From positions 434,001 to 498,000 of the forward strand of contig CBDCVV010000021.1 in NCBI GenBank assembly GCA_965223235.1: DNA of 64,000 bases, in the 5' to 3' direction. Below the pieces are notes generated by a model. It was not told where the DNA came from. It was given only the letters and a program-made list of their open reading frames with translations, and did not search any database. The position numbers and the translations under genes are program-made. The DNA comes from UBA2589 sp965223235. Its GTDB lineage: Bacteria > Gemmatimonadota > Gemmatimonadetes > Longimicrobiales > Gaopeijiaceae. Shown piece after piece: positions 9,219-17,976 of this stretch. Positions within the stretch are counted from its first letter, which is position 1. Each line of letters begins with the position of its first letter.

Positions 9219-9259
9219 AAAAAAAAAGGCGCCGCAGGGAAGTGAATCCCTGCGGCGCC
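9219..9259 (-). terminator. Rho-independent terminator of the TPR gene
   Basis: A perfect 13-base-pair stem, GGCGCCGCAGGGA (9228-9240) against TCCCTGCGGCGCC (9247-9259), with a 6-base loop. On the minus strand it is followed by nine U residues (the nine A at 9219-9227). It stands about 30 bases after the stop codon of the TPR gene. Confidence 0.92.
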
Positions 9260-9290
9260 CGATCCCGGCGAGGTGCCGGGTTACATCATC

Positions 9291-11030
9291 CTACCGCCCG
9301 CGACGGATAATCGCGTCCTGGATCTCGATGTACGTCGTGGTGGCGTCGAGCAGCTGCTGCAGATCAACATTCACCGACGACGGATAGTTGCCGGACCGCT
9401 GTAGGAGGTCCAACGCTTGCTGGAACTGAGGCAACGAAGAACGGGCGCTGTCCAGCGTCTGAGGCTCTTGGCGAGCCATCCCGATCTGATACAGGCTGTA
9501 TCCGTGCCAGAAGTTCAGCTGGTTGGTCATCTCAGCAGACAGGCCAGGGAGATTCTTCGCCGCTGCCACGGCCGACGCCGCGTACGAGTAGTTGCCCGCA
9601 TCGACGCCGTTCTGGTACGCATTCGCGAAGATCATCTGAGCCGCCTGCTGTGCCTGCTGCGGATTCCCTTCCGCGGCGCGTGAGAGGACCGCTACAGCAT
9701 CCTCGATACGCCCAGCTTCGATCAGCCAATTCCCCTGACGCAGTGCTGCGCTCGGGTGCTCTGGGTTGATTTCCATCACGCGATCGAGTGCGGTGATCGC
9801 CTCATCGAGACGACCGTCGGCTTGCAGCGCCTCGGCGTACAACGTCCAGATGCGATCTTCCGTACCGTGGGTCTCGAGCACACGCTCACTCATTTCCAGA
9901 GCATTGGCGGTCTCGCCAAGCTGGATGTAGGCCGAAATCACGTTGGAGAGGTGGCGGACATCGGTCTCTTCCCCGCGCGCCGCGAAGACCTTCTCATACG
10001 ACGCGATCGCCATGCGGTAGTACTCGACAGCCTCCGGAACTACGGCGTCTCCGCCGTTCTCGCTATCGAGCGCCGCCTCTTGTTGGACGTTCGCCGCGGC
10101 CCGGAAGGCGAATCCGCCATATTGCTCGTGGAGATCAACGTTCTCAGGGTCCACATCCAGTCCAACCTGGATGAACTCCATCGCGCCGACCGGGTCACCG
10201 GCATTGCCCAGCTCGTATGCGATGCGCATCCGGATCGCGGCGTTGCCCGGGTTGATCTCCAGGTACCGGCGGTAGTAGTCGCGAGCTTTGTCGTCTTGAT
10301 CGGTAACTGCGGCGATGTACCCGGCGCGCTGCAAAGCATCCTCATGGAAACCGTTCGCGGCTAGCACCGTCTCGAATTCCTCGAGCGCTTCGTCGTGCCG
10401 CTCCATCTCGAACAGTACGAGCCCACGGAGGTAGCGTGTGCCGATCCCGTTGGGGTTCAGCGCGAGCGACTCGTCGCAGTTCCGCAGCGCGTTGTCGTAC
10501 TGCTGACTCGCGTAGTAATCGTTGCAGATGGCAGCGGAGCGGACCGTCGTGCTGTAACGCTCGAACGCCTCGAAGATGTGCATCGCCGCGCCCTCTTTGT
10601 CCTTCTCACCTGCCGGGAAGGCCTCAATCGGGAACGACTCCGAACCCTGAATGTCCCACACCTCGGCGGACACCATCCAGCTCTTGTCGGGCTGCTCGGT
10701 GTAGCTCGCGCAGATCGCGACAGGCACGTTGATCTGAGCTGCCAGTTGGCGTGTCCGAATGCAATCGAGGTCTTCGATCTTCATGTCGAAGCGCTTGACC
10801 TCGTCCTTGATATCGCCCTCCTCCATGGCCACGTGGGTCGCCATGTTCTCCATGAGCTCACGAAGCTCCTTCGACGTGTCCTTGCCGAAGTCGTCATCCG
10901 CGTCTTGGAGGGGGGTGAAGTACGGGATGAGGACCCGGAACCGGCCCCCGTCCTGAGCCGAAATCTGCGCCGGAACGAACATGGCGGCAGCGGCGGCAAT
11001 CACGAGTGTCAGCTTGAGCCGTCCAAGCAT
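9291..11030 (-). CDS. Exported tetratricopeptide-repeat protein
   Basis: From the ATG at 11030 the protein has 579 residues, with an N-terminal signal peptide ending near AQISAQ. Residues up to about 170 form a domain with four cysteines (DLDCIRTRQ, AICASY, AAICNDY, LRNCDES). The rest consists of TPR-type helix pairs such as NALRNCDESLALNPNG, DEALEEFETVLAANGF and LDEAITALDRVMEINPEHP. TPR proteins of this kind scaffold protein contacts; no specific role can be read from sequence. The ATG at 11030 is preferred over an in-frame GTG at 11057 because GGGAGA lies 7 bases upstream. It is a single-gene unit ending in a strong terminator. Confidence 0.75.
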   Translation of the reverse strand: MLGRLKLTLVIAAAAAMFVPAQISAQDGGRFRVLIPYFTPLQDADDDFGKDTSKELRELMENMATHVAMEEGDIKDEVKRFDMKIEDLDCIRTRQLAAQINVPVAICASYTEQPDKSWMVSAEVWDIQGSESFPIEAFPAGEKDKEGAAMHIFEAFERYSTTVRSAAICNDYYASQQYDNALRNCDESLALNPNGIGTRYLRGLVLFEMERHDEALEEFETVLAANGFHEDALQRAGYIAAVTDQDDKARDYYRRYLEINPGNAAIRMRIAYELGNAGDPVGAMEFIQVGLDVDPENVDLHEQYGGFAFRAAANVQQEAALDSENGGDAVVPEAVEYYRMAIASYEKVFAARGEETDVRHLSNVISAYIQLGETANALEMSERVLETHGTEDRIWTLYAEALQADGRLDEAITALDRVMEINPEHPSAALRQGNWLIEAGRIEDAVAVLSRAAEGNPQQAQQAAQMIFANAYQNGVDAGNYSYAASAVAAAKNLPGLSAEMTNQLNFWHGYSLYQIGMARQEPQTLDSARSSLPQFQQALDLLQRSGNYPSSVNVDLQQLLDATTTYIEIQDAIIRRGR

Positions 11031-11306
11031 GGCATTGTCTCCCTGGGGTTTCCCCACGTGTGTCGAAGCCCTTTCGAGCCGTCGTTCGGACCGGTACCGA
11101 ACGATTCTTCTACAACAAACAGAAAGCCGAGGATCCCTCCGCGCACGGAAAAGCGCCCCGACACCACAAGCTTGAGAAGTTATTCACAAAGTACGAGCAC
11201 GGTCAAACGCGTCGCCACCGCTCGTGTGTGCGTCTCCCCGCAATGCTTCACCAGGGGGGTACGAATGCCCGCCTCCGCAATTACAGCGGGGACCCGTGAC
11301 CCGGCT

Positions 11307-11747
11307 TCATCTCTCATCGTCGAAGGGACCATCGAAGGCGGTGAGCAGTGAGCGCAGCTCTTCGGGGACGCGCTTCGACGCTCCGGCCTCATAGTCATAC
11401 ATCACTTGGACGGTGCGGCCACTCTGTAACCTCAAACCCTCGTTCGATCGGGTCTCGTACTCCATTTCGAAGTGCTTTCTCCCGATCCGACTCACGCGGA
11501 CCCCGACGGAGACATCCTGCGGCCAGAGCACGCGGGCATGCCACCGCACTGTGGCCTCCGCTAGGACGTAGTCGAGATCGGCCAGGCCTTTCCCGACAAC
11601 CTCCATCCAATACGCCCACCTGGCCTCTTCGAAGTAGATGAGAGCATCGGCGTGGTGCGCGTGTCCGGCCACGTCGACGTCTCGGAAGCGCACGGGTACC
11701 CGATGGACGAACCGGAAGCGATCCTCGAGCGGTGTGTCTCGAGCCAT
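11307..11747 (-). CDS. Acyl-CoA thioesterase, 4HBT hotdog-fold family (YbgC/FadM-like)
   Basis: Hotdog-fold thioesterase that would hydrolyse an acyl-CoA or acyl-ACP. From the ATG at 11747 it has 146 residues. VRFRDVDVAGHAHHADALIYFEEARWAYW matches the family motif in which an Asp near the N-terminus follows VRxxDxDxxGHV and a conserved Y-x-E-x-AR helix follows. The substrate cannot be told. An open frame extends upstream to 11825 but lacks similarity. The gene diverges from the lipoprotein gene that begins at 11843. Confidence 0.85.
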   Translation of the reverse strand: MARDTPLEDRFRFVHRVPVRFRDVDVAGHAHHADALIYFEEARWAYWMEVVGKGLADLDYVLAEATVRWHARVLWPQDVSVGVRVSRIGRKHFEMEYETRSNEGLRLQSGRTVQVMYDYEAGASKRVPEELRSLLTAFDGPFDDER

Positions 11748-11842
11748 AGAGGGTCGGGGTGGAGTTGGGAGTGACGGCCACACTACTTTGGGGCAGCAGG
11801 TGGATCTCGTCACCCACCTGCTCACTGCGGAGGGCGAAGAGC

Positions 11843-12670
11843 GTGCGAGTCATCGTTGCGAACGGAGGAAGCTGGCTCTGGTGTAGCGCCGTGATCCTTA
11901 CCGGCTGTGCTTCCGCACCGGCTCCGTCTGCGGAGCTTCCGGGTCCCGACATCGCAACCGAAGCCGAATGGCGCGCGCTCGCGCTCCCACGCGCCGAAGC
12001 TCTAGGGGGCGCTCCCACCGTTACCATCACCGAGTTCGACTTTGCAGGCCCCTTTCCACAGAGTTGGGACGGAGACCTCACCCCCTCGGTACTCCTCACG
12101 GAGCTCGCCGCCGCTGGGCTGACTGGAGAACGGTCAATCCGTTTCCTCGAACGGCGCAGGTTCACTCCTGCCGCCGAGGCGGAGAGGCGCGGCATCCCAC
12201 CTCCCCCTGGTCAGCCCCGCGTCGGTGTGTCACCGGCGCTCGACTACCACGTCTTCCCTACATGGATCCCCCTGTCGGATAGTGCCCGGATAGACGTTCG
12301 CTTGGTCGAGCCCGGGACAGGCTCGATCGTCCTTTCAGGAGCCGGAATGGTTGCCGCGAAGGAAGACGTCGTTGCCGTCGCCCGCGTGACCGTCGCGGTT
12401 GCGATCTCTCTGCTGGCCGAAGAGGGCCTTCTGCCTGGTGCGGAGGGAGCCGCTGCATCACCGGGAATGAACGGAAGCGTGCCACACGGTGTACGCGCGA
12501 CTGATATCCAGTCCTTCGTACGCGGCTTGAGCGCAGAAGAACGCTGGGATTGGGAAGAGGCACGGAGAGGCTTCGGCGGTGCGGCTCGCGACGGGGTCTT
12601 CTATGAAGCGGTACAGCACCTGGCGAGGACCGCACGCCTCAGGATGGGCGGCACACTGGCGGAGAACTGA
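11843..12670 (+). CDS. Putative lipoprotein with CsgG/LpoB-like domain
   Basis: From a GTG at 11843, with GGAGG about 10 bases upstream, the protein has 275 residues. It opens with a hydrophobic segment ending in the lipobox LTGC (Cys22), so it is predicted to be a lipoprotein. The middle part (PTVTITEFDF, LLTELAAAG, RFLERRRFTPAAEAERRG, DYHVFPTWIP) follows the order of elements seen in CsgG/LpoB-type domains: a beta strand, a helix with LxxxLxxxG, a strand with an ER-R pair, then a strand formed by a variable-spaced aromatic pair. The C-terminus looks helical and TPR-like. The family call is moderate. It is four bases upstream of the DUF2911 gene, so the two are probably cotranscribed. Confidence 0.5.
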   Translation: MRVIVANGGSWLWCSAVILTGCASAPAPSAELPGPDIATEAEWRALALPRAEALGGAPTVTITEFDFAGPFPQSWDGDLTPSVLLTELAAAGLTGERSIRFLERRRFTPAAEAERRGIPPPPGQPRVGVSPALDYHVFPTWIPLSDSARIDVRLVEPGTGSIVLSGAGMVAAKEDVVAVARVTVAVAISLLAEEGLLPGAEGAAASPGMNGSVPHGVRATDIQSFVRGLSAEERWDWEEARRGFGGAARDGVFYEAVQHLARTARLRMGGTLAEN

Positions 12671-12673
12671 CCG

Positions 12674-13252
12674 ATGAGGATCACAACTCGTCTTGTACAG
12701 AGTACGTTGTTCGTCTTCGTCGCCCTCACCGCCACCGACGCGGTCGCGCAATCCCCGTCGTGTCACTATCGCGGAGAGCCCGCGGCCCTTTCAGAGCGTC
12801 CGAGCCCGTTGGATTCGGTCGCGATTACGCTCGGCGCAGAAGCGGCCAAGCTGTGCTATGGGCGCCCGTCCGCCCGAGGGCGAGTCATGGTCGGGGAAGT
12901 CGAGCCGTACGGAACGCCGTGGCGGATGGGAGCGAACGAGCCCACCACACTCCACCTTCCCTTCCCCGCCGAAGTCGGCAGCCTCGCGCTCGAGCCAGGC
13001 ACATACAGCCTATACGCGATCCCGGAAGCGGAAAGCTGGACGATCGTCGTGAATAGCAACAGCAATCGTTGGGGCGTCCCGATTAGTCCTGCGGTCCGTC
13101 GAGACGACGTCGGGAGTTTTTCGGTGCCGACGACCCAGACGGGCAGCCACGTCGAGATGCTCACGCTCCGGTATACGGGGTCCGGGATGAGTGGAGTCAT
13201 CGTGTACGAGTGGGAGCAAACCCGTTTCGAGATCCCCATACGACGCCGTTAG
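12674..13252 (+). CDS. Exported DUF2911 family protein
   Basis: The protein has 192 residues with a signal peptide ending near DAVAQS. It carries the DUF2911 core in order: RPSPLDSVAITLG, KLCYGRPSARGRVM, VEPYGTPWRMGANEPTTL, LEPGTYSLYAIPEAESW and WEQTRFEIPI. The family is widespread in Gemmatimonadota and Bacteroidota and has no established function. It follows the CsgG-like gene by three bases and probably shares its transcript. Confidence 0.9.
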   Translation: MRITTRLVQSTLFVFVALTATDAVAQSPSCHYRGEPAALSERPSPLDSVAITLGAEAAKLCYGRPSARGRVMVGEVEPYGTPWRMGANEPTTLHLPFPAEVGSLALEPGTYSLYAIPEAESWTIVVNSNSNRWGVPISPAVRRDDVGSFSVPTTQTGSHVEMLTLRYTGSGMSGVIVYEWEQTRFEIPIRRR

Positions 13253-13260
13253 CGCTCGAG

Positions 13261-13344
13261 GGTCGCAGAAAAAGTGACGCGACCTACGATCCCAAACCGA
13301 GCGGTACGACGAGGGGGCGACACCGATCGCGGCGCCACCCCCTC
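13261..13344. terminator. Possible weak terminator structures between convergent genes
   Basis: Two inverted repeats lie between the convergent DUF2911 and DUF4097 genes: GGTCGC (13261-13266) with GCGACC (13279-13284), and GAGGGGG (13311-13317) with CCCCCTC (13338-13344). Neither is followed by a U tract, so a role as terminator is only suggested by position. Confidence 0.25.
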
Positions 13345-13392
13345 CCCTCCACCTCCGCGCTGGGCCGTTGGCCAAGCGCTCAGCGTGCCCGG

Positions 13393-14430
13393 TTAGTTGT
13401 TGGAACGAATCAGCCGGATCGACCCTGACCCAGTGTCGATGCTGATCTGTCCGCGGCCGTCACCGATCGTGCCGCGCACGTGATCCCGTCTTACCGAACG
13501 GACTTCGAGGGGAAAGTCGAGATCGATCCCACCGCTGCCCGTCTCGACATCGACCTCCGCCCCCAATCCCGCGGGCGCCCGTACGGTCACCGAGCCTGAT
13601 CCCGTGTCGGCTTCGAGACGGTCCACGTCGGTAAGCAACTCGACGTCGATACCGCCACTACCCGTGTCGAGTAGTACGACTTCCGCGGAAACCTGCCCGA
13701 GTTCGATCCGTCCGCTACCGGTGTCGACCGTCACCTCTTCACCCGACAACCCATAGCCCTCGACGCTACCCGAGCCCGTATCGATCTCGATCACCGACCC
13801 CGCCAGCTCAGCGACCTCGACACCACCTGAACCCGTGTCGATCATCACCTCGCCGTCGACGCCTCGCGCTACAACGCTTCCCGAGCCCGTGTCGATGGAC
13901 AGGGTGCCTCGGATGTCGACCGCCGAGACGCTCCCCGACCCCGTGTCAATCGACAGGTTGCCTTGGATCTCCTCGGCCCGGACGCTACCGACGGCTTGGT
14001 ACACGTCGAGCTCATGGCCGGCTGGCACCTCGATTCGAAGATCCGCCCACGCTTCCAGCCCGTTGCCACGGCCGCTGATGTGGACCCGGTCGTCACGACC
14101 TCTCCCGCCATCCGAGAATGTCCCGTTGGCGCGGACCGAGATGTTGGTGTTCGAGCCTCGGCCCATCTCCGGATACACGATGTCATCGTCTGGGTAGATG
14201 ACTCGCAGGGTTTCTCTTCCCCGGAGCTCACCGGTCTCGATCGACAAAGACGCCGCGTCCCGCCCGCCGCGGGTGATCCGTACGACCACCTCACTTCCAC
14301 TCCCGCGCACGATATCCACCTCTCCGGCGAGGTTGTATACCGCAACCTCCCCCCCACCGAGACGCTCGACGTCTTGCGCGCTCGCCGGCACCGCAATCCA
14401 CAGCGCCGCCACCCACAACATCCTCTTCAT
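13393..14430 (-). CDS. DUF4097 putative exported adhesin-like protein with DTGSG repeats
   Basis: From the ATG at 14430, with GGAGGAG nine bases upstream, the protein has 345 residues and a signal peptide (ending near PASAQ). After an N-terminal beta-rich part it has nine repeats of about 18-21 residues centred on (I/V/A)DTGSG(S/G), for example SIDTGSGSV and DVETGSGGI. This pattern is expected for a beta-helix such as that of DUF4097. Function is unknown; DUF4097 proteins are often linked to envelope-stress regulation. It is the last gene of the sigma/anti-sigma operon. Confidence 0.88.
   Translation of the reverse strand: MKRMLWVAALWIAVPASAQDVERLGGGEVAVYNLAGEVDIVRGSGSEVVVRITRGGRDAASLSIETGELRGRETLRVIYPDDDIVYPEMGRGSNTNISVRANGTFSDGGRGRDDRVHISGRGNGLEAWADLRIEVPAGHELDVYQAVGSVRAEEIQGNLSIDTGSGSVSAVDIRGTLSIDTGSGSVVARGVDGEVMIDTGSGGVEVAELAGSVIEIDTGSGSVEGYGLSGEEVTVDTGSGRIELGQVSAEVVLLDTGSGGIDVELLTDVDRLEADTGSGSVTVRAPAGLGAEVDVETGSGGIDLDFPLEVRSVRRDHVRGTIGDGRGQISIDTGSGSIRLIRSNN
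13420..13965 (-). repeat. Degenerate tandem repeats inside the DUF4097 gene
   Basis: The coding sequence for GSGTD-type turns recurs every 55-65 bases, visible on the plus strand as variants of CCCGTGTCGA. The repeats differ from each other at many third positions, so they are old rather than a recent expansion. Confidence 0.7.
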
Positions 14431-14477
14431 CGTACTAGCTCCTCCCGCACGCAGCGGGCAGTGATGCTCTGCGTCGA

Positions 14478-15350
14478 TCACCGGATGTGGATCGACCCGT
14501 TGACAGTCTTCAATTCCAGAAGTGGCCCGCCATCGCCCAGCGTGCCGCGGGCAGAACGGCGGTTCACCTTCCCGTTCACCATGAAGGAGAGGTCGCTCTC
14601 GAACCGGCCGTTCAGCCAAGACGCGTCGATGTCGGCGTCGACGCCATCGAACACGTCGAGGGTGATGCTACCGTTGACGGTCGAGAACTTCGCACCCGAC
14701 TGCAGCTCCGCCGCGCCCATCGAAACATCAATGGATCCGTTCACGGTCTCCGCTCGCGCAAAACCGCGCGTCGAGATATCGACGTCACCGTTCACGGTTA
14801 CTGCGCGCACGTCCCCGTCGAGCTCCATCGCTTCGATTCCACCGTTCACCGTCCGGCCCACGAAGTGCACCCCATCGGGGACACGCACCTCGAAGCGCAC
14901 CTGAACGTCGTTGTTCTGGGTGCTCATGCGTCCCTCGGAACCCGCCCCGCAGTAGTTCTCGTCCTTGCCCCGGGGGGTCGGGTAGACTGCACAGAAGGTG
15001 AGCCCGTCGCCGTGCTCGACGATCTCGATCCGGACTTCATCCGGGTCGCTTCGCCGGGCCGTCAGCTCGGCGACCACCTCGACGTTCGGTCCGTCGGTGC
15101 CACGCACCTCAATCGGCCCATTCACACCTTTGATCTCCACGGTCTCTCCGGCCGCCACTCGGCCCGACCACTCGAAGTCTTCGGCCAGACTCGACCGTAC
15201 CGTCGTCGCCCGATTCCCCAGAGCCGAAGACTCCGACTCCGCCCCGAAGAGTTCGGCCACGGATGCGAAACCACCCATCTGGCCTACTGCGAACGTCGCC
15301 GTGGTCGCGAAGACCGCCATTCCCAAAACCACCCACCGTACCGACTTCAT
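14478..15350 (-). CDS. DUF4097 exported protein with TVNG repeats
   Basis: The protein has 290 residues with a signal peptide (MKSVRWVVLGMAVFATTATFA). Its beta-helical part is built around (V/T)NG turns: IKGVNGPIEV, RTVNGGIEAM, VTVNGDVDIS, ETVNGSIDVS, STVNGSITLD and KTVNGSIHIR. Two cysteines (TFCAVYP, ENYCGAG) may form a disulfide. It is a paralogue of the two neighbouring DUF4097 proteins but with its own repeat turn. Function is unknown. An AG-rich ribosome site (GGAGGAAGGG) precedes the ATG. Confidence 0.87.
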   Translation of the reverse strand: MKSVRWVVLGMAVFATTATFAVGQMGGFASVAELFGAESESSALGNRATTVRSSLAEDFEWSGRVAAGETVEIKGVNGPIEVRGTDGPNVEVVAELTARRSDPDEVRIEIVEHGDGLTFCAVYPTPRGKDENYCGAGSEGRMSTQNNDVQVRFEVRVPDGVHFVGRTVNGGIEAMELDGDVRAVTVNGDVDISTRGFARAETVNGSIDVSMGAAELQSGAKFSTVNGSITLDVFDGVDADIDASWLNGRFESDLSFMVNGKVNRRSARGTLGDGGPLLELKTVNGSIHIR

Positions 15351-15389
15351 CGTCCCTTCCTCCCTGAGTAAGTCATTCGACTCTACGAG

Positions 15390-16226
15390 CTATTGCCGCT
15401 CCAAGAGTCGGATCTCTCCGTCGAACACTTGTATCTCGATCCGGGCACCACCCCGGCCCATCGTGAACTCGAACTCACGCCCTCCGGTGAAGCGCTCCAA
15501 CCGGACGGGGAATTCAGACTGGAACTCCCCATCGAACGTCGACACCGAAATGCGCGCGTCGGCGTCACTCGGAATCGCTACGAAGGCGTCGCCACTGTGC
15601 ACGAAGAACCGGTACTCACCGCGATCCGAAATCGTACCGGAGAACGCGATATCACCATCCTGTGTCTCGGCGCGTACTCGCTCTGAATCGATGTTGTCCA
15701 GGACGAGGTCCCCGCTCCCACTATGGGCCACTACTGGGCCGGCCACCTCTCGAAGGCGCACCTCGTCCGACTGTGACGATGCCCTCACACCTGCGTACGC
15801 TCGCGAGACATCGATCTCCCCTTCGACAGTCCTCACCTCGACGGGTCCGCGGACATCCTCGATCCAGACATCGCCACTCACATTGCGGACCTCGATCGAT
15901 CCTTCGATCCCTGAGAGCGCGACGTCGAGGGAGCGTCCACCGATTTCCACGTCGATCCAAGCCGGGACCCGTATGAGCGCTTCGACCGATCGTCGTCTCC
16001 CTTTCCGATCACCGCCACCGACGCGTAGAGCCGCGCCGTCTCGCCGAAGAGAAATGCTCCCGGGACCTCCATCCGACCGCACCTCGACCTGATCACGATC
16101 CCACGCTTGGATCAACACCTCGCCTGAGACGTTGTTCAGGGAGAGTCGATCACCCGGCCGGGCCTCGACAATCGTATCCGCGCTCGAGACAACGGTGGCC
16201 AGAATGAGAGCACCGAGGACGGTCAT
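15390..16226 (-). CDS. DUF4097 exported protein, first of three
   Basis: From the ATG at 16226 it has 278 residues, with a short signal peptide (MTVLGALILATVVSSADT). Beta-strand repeats with S/N-G or D-G turns follow: LNNVSGEVLI, LSGIEGSIEV, VRNVSGDVWI, VRTVEGEIDV, ETQDGDIAF, STFDGEFQSE and QVFDGEIRLL. I prefer this ATG over the GTG at 16241, since GGGAG lies just upstream and the gene then starts two bases before the anti-sigma stop ends. Function unknown; the operon suggests an envelope target of the sigma factor. Confidence 0.85.
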   Translation of the reverse strand: MTVLGALILATVVSSADTIVEARPGDRLSLNNVSGEVLIQAWDRDQVEVRSDGGPGSISLRRDGAALRVGGGDRKGRRRSVEALIRVPAWIDVEIGGRSLDVALSGIEGSIEVRNVSGDVWIEDVRGPVEVRTVEGEIDVSRAYAGVRASSQSDEVRLREVAGPVVAHSGSGDLVLDNIDSERVRAETQDGDIAFSGTISDRGEYRFFVHSGDAFVAIPSDADARISVSTFDGEFQSEFPVRLERFTGGREFEFTMGRGGARIEIQVFDGEIRLLERQ

Positions 16227-16228
16227 GC

Positions 16229-16951
16229 CTAGCTCTCCCACTCCGCGAACTGGCTCGCGTCGCGCAGGTAGGTCAGCTTCCGCTCGTAGACCCGGTCTAG
16301 GTGTTCGACCAGATAGGCGTTCCCGGGATCGAGTGCCAATGCGCGTTCGGAATCGGCGATCGCGGCCTCGACGACGGCAAGGTTCCGTTCGAGCACCCGG
16401 ATGGTGTTCGGATCGAGGATCGAGCGGGCTTCCTGTAGCGCGACCTCGAGCCGTGCGATCTCGTCGGCCATCGTCTGAGGCGGGGTTGATCCGGTCGACG
16501 CCATCTGCACGATGTCACCACCGCCCGGTGAGGCCGTCACATCCGACACGCTGGATTGACCCACCGACCACGTGAAGACCGACGAGGCCGCGACCAAAGC
16601 GATCCCTGCGGCAATCGCCTGGGGTGGGGACACGGAGATTCGTCGCCTGGATGACCCGGGTTCGGACCCTGCCGCCGGACGAGCTGCGGTCGGCAGCTCG
16701 ATGACGAGCGGATCGCTTGCCGCAGTGGCCCGAATCGTCGACTCGATCCCTGCCCACAAATCCCTCGACGGTTCCCGAGGTCCAAGCTCTCCTGCACGAC
16801 GGGTAAGCGCGGTCAAATCCTCGAGCACGGAACGACAAGATCCGCATACGGACAGATGCGCGTCGACGCGCTCGAATGCTGGCGCATCCAACTCCCCGTC
16901 CATGTACGCGGACAGCTGATCGATGCAGTGCTCCTGATCATTACGAGTCAT
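16229..16951 (-). CDS. Anti-sigma factor with N-terminal zinc finger
   Basis: The protein has 240 residues. Residues 8-40 contain HCIDQLSAYMDGELD and HLSVCGSC, the H-x3-C-x2-C zinc-binding anti-sigma (zf-HC2/ZAS) motif that binds an ECF sigma factor in the cytoplasm. A membrane segment follows (AIAAGIALVAASSVFTW, about residues 112-128), then an extracytoplasmic part ending in a helical, coiled-coil-like region (ARLEVALQEARSIL, VVEAAIADSERALALDPGN). This topology suits a transmembrane anti-sigma factor that senses an envelope signal. It lies nine bases after the sigma gene. Confidence 0.9.
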   Translation of the reverse strand: MTRNDQEHCIDQLSAYMDGELDAPAFERVDAHLSVCGSCRSVLEDLTALTRRAGELGPREPSRDLWAGIESTIRATAASDPLVIELPTAARPAAGSEPGSSRRRISVSPPQAIAAGIALVAASSVFTWSVGQSSVSDVTASPGGGDIVQMASTGSTPPQTMADEIARLEVALQEARSILDPNTIRVLERNLAVVEAAIADSERALALDPGNAYLVEHLDRVYERKLTYLRDASQFAEWES

Positions 16952-16960
16952 AGGGTCCGC

Positions 16961-17500
16961 CTACCGATTCAAGTGCTCACGCATGAGCATGCGCGCGCGG
17001 TGCAACTGTGACTTCGAAGTGCCGACCGACACCCCGAGCGAATCTGCGATCTCGTCGTGGCTGTACCCCTCGACGTCGTAGAGCACGAAGACGTCCCGAG
17101 CTCGCGATGGAAGCCGTCCCATCGCGTCCTCGATGTCTAGGGCGGCCCCCGATGATCGGCGCCGGGGCGCAGACAACTTCGCGAAGAGACCCTCGCCACT
17201 CGCGGTCCGTGCACGCCGCTTCTTCAGAGTCTCGCGCCGACTGAGCACGTAGTTGACGGCGAGCCGATGGAGCCACGTCCCGAAACGAGCCTGCCCTTTG
17301 AAGGTGTGCAGCTTGCTCCACGCCCGGATGAACACTTCCTGGGTCAGGTCGTCGGCGGACTGTTCGTCGACCATGCGGACGCAAAGCGCGTGGATGCGCC
17401 CCACGTGTTCGCGATAGAGGCGTTCGAACGCGGCGTGGTCTCCCTCCGCCGCTCGGCGGACGTCATCCGCTTCGTAGTACGCTGGCACCGGCTGGCCCAA
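16961..17500 (-). CDS. ECF-subfamily RNA polymerase sigma factor
   Basis: The protein has 179 residues with region 2 (FERLYREHVGRIHALCVRM, DDLTQEVFIRAWSKLHTF, FGTWLHRLAVNYVL) and region 4 (IEDAMGRLPSRARDVFVLYDVEGYSHDEIADSLGVSVGTSKSQLHRARMLMR split over a helix-turn-helix). It would direct RNA polymerase to a small regulon, under control of the anti-sigma factor encoded next to it. The frame starts with TTG at 17500, preceded by GGAG; a GTG at 17488 is an alternative. First gene of a five-gene operon with three DUF4097 genes. Confidence 0.95.
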   Translation of the reverse strand: MGQPVPAYYEADDVRRAAEGDHAAFERLYREHVGRIHALCVRMVDEQSADDLTQEVFIRAWSKLHTFKGQARFGTWLHRLAVNYVLSRRETLKKRRARTASGEGLFAKLSAPRRRSSGAALDIEDAMGRLPSRARDVFVLYDVEGYSHDEIADSLGVSVGTSKSQLHRARMLMREHLNR

Positions 17501-17660
17501 GGTTGCTCCGAGTTTCCGTGGTCGTGCGGTTCATGTGACGAGTTGGACGGATGAAGTGCCCTTCGGGTTGGAAGCGGGATTCGATCTAGACCTCTGCAAC
17601 ATTGCGCGCACTCCAGCAGTCGGACACCATGTTCCGAACATCGACTACGGAGTGGTTCCC

Positions 17661-17963
17661 ATGGAAGTTCTGCCCATCGACCTGACGGGCCTCGTCGCCG
17701 TCGTCTTGGGAATATCGATCGTACTCGTTCCAGTGATCGGTCTCACAGCCCGCTACGCCCTGAGCCCGACCGTTGAAGCGCTCAGCCGGCTGTTCGAGAC
17801 CCGTGGCGCAGACGAGACGATGCGACTACTCGAACGCCGGCTCGAGCTCCAGGAGCAAGAGCTCTCGATGCTGCACCAAACCGTGCGTCATCTCTCGGAC
17901 GGAAGGGAGTTCGATCGACAACTCAATCCGCCGGCGGCCGACCCCGAAGACGTAGCGGACTGA
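17661..17963 (+). CDS. Small membrane protein with C-terminal coiled coil
   Basis: From the ATG at 17661, with GGAG eight bases upstream, it has 100 residues. One membrane segment (LTGLVAVVLGISIVLVPVIGLTARYAL) is followed by a likely coiled coil (LLERRLELQEQELSMLHQTVRHL). I recognise no family function. It diverges from the sigma operon and lies 13 bases before ugpQ, so it may be transcribed with it. Confidence 0.65.
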   Translation: MEVLPIDLTGLVAVVLGISIVLVPVIGLTARYALSPTVEALSRLFETRGADETMRLLERRLELQEQELSMLHQTVRHLSDGREFDRQLNPPAADPEDVAD

Positions 17964-17976
17964 GCGAGCTTCGGTC

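Noticed and set aside
13420..13965. Short repeats that could be a CRISPR array or tandem operator sites
   Set aside because: Repeat spacing is uneven, copies are degenerate, and all are in frame in the DUF4097 gene as DTGSG turns.
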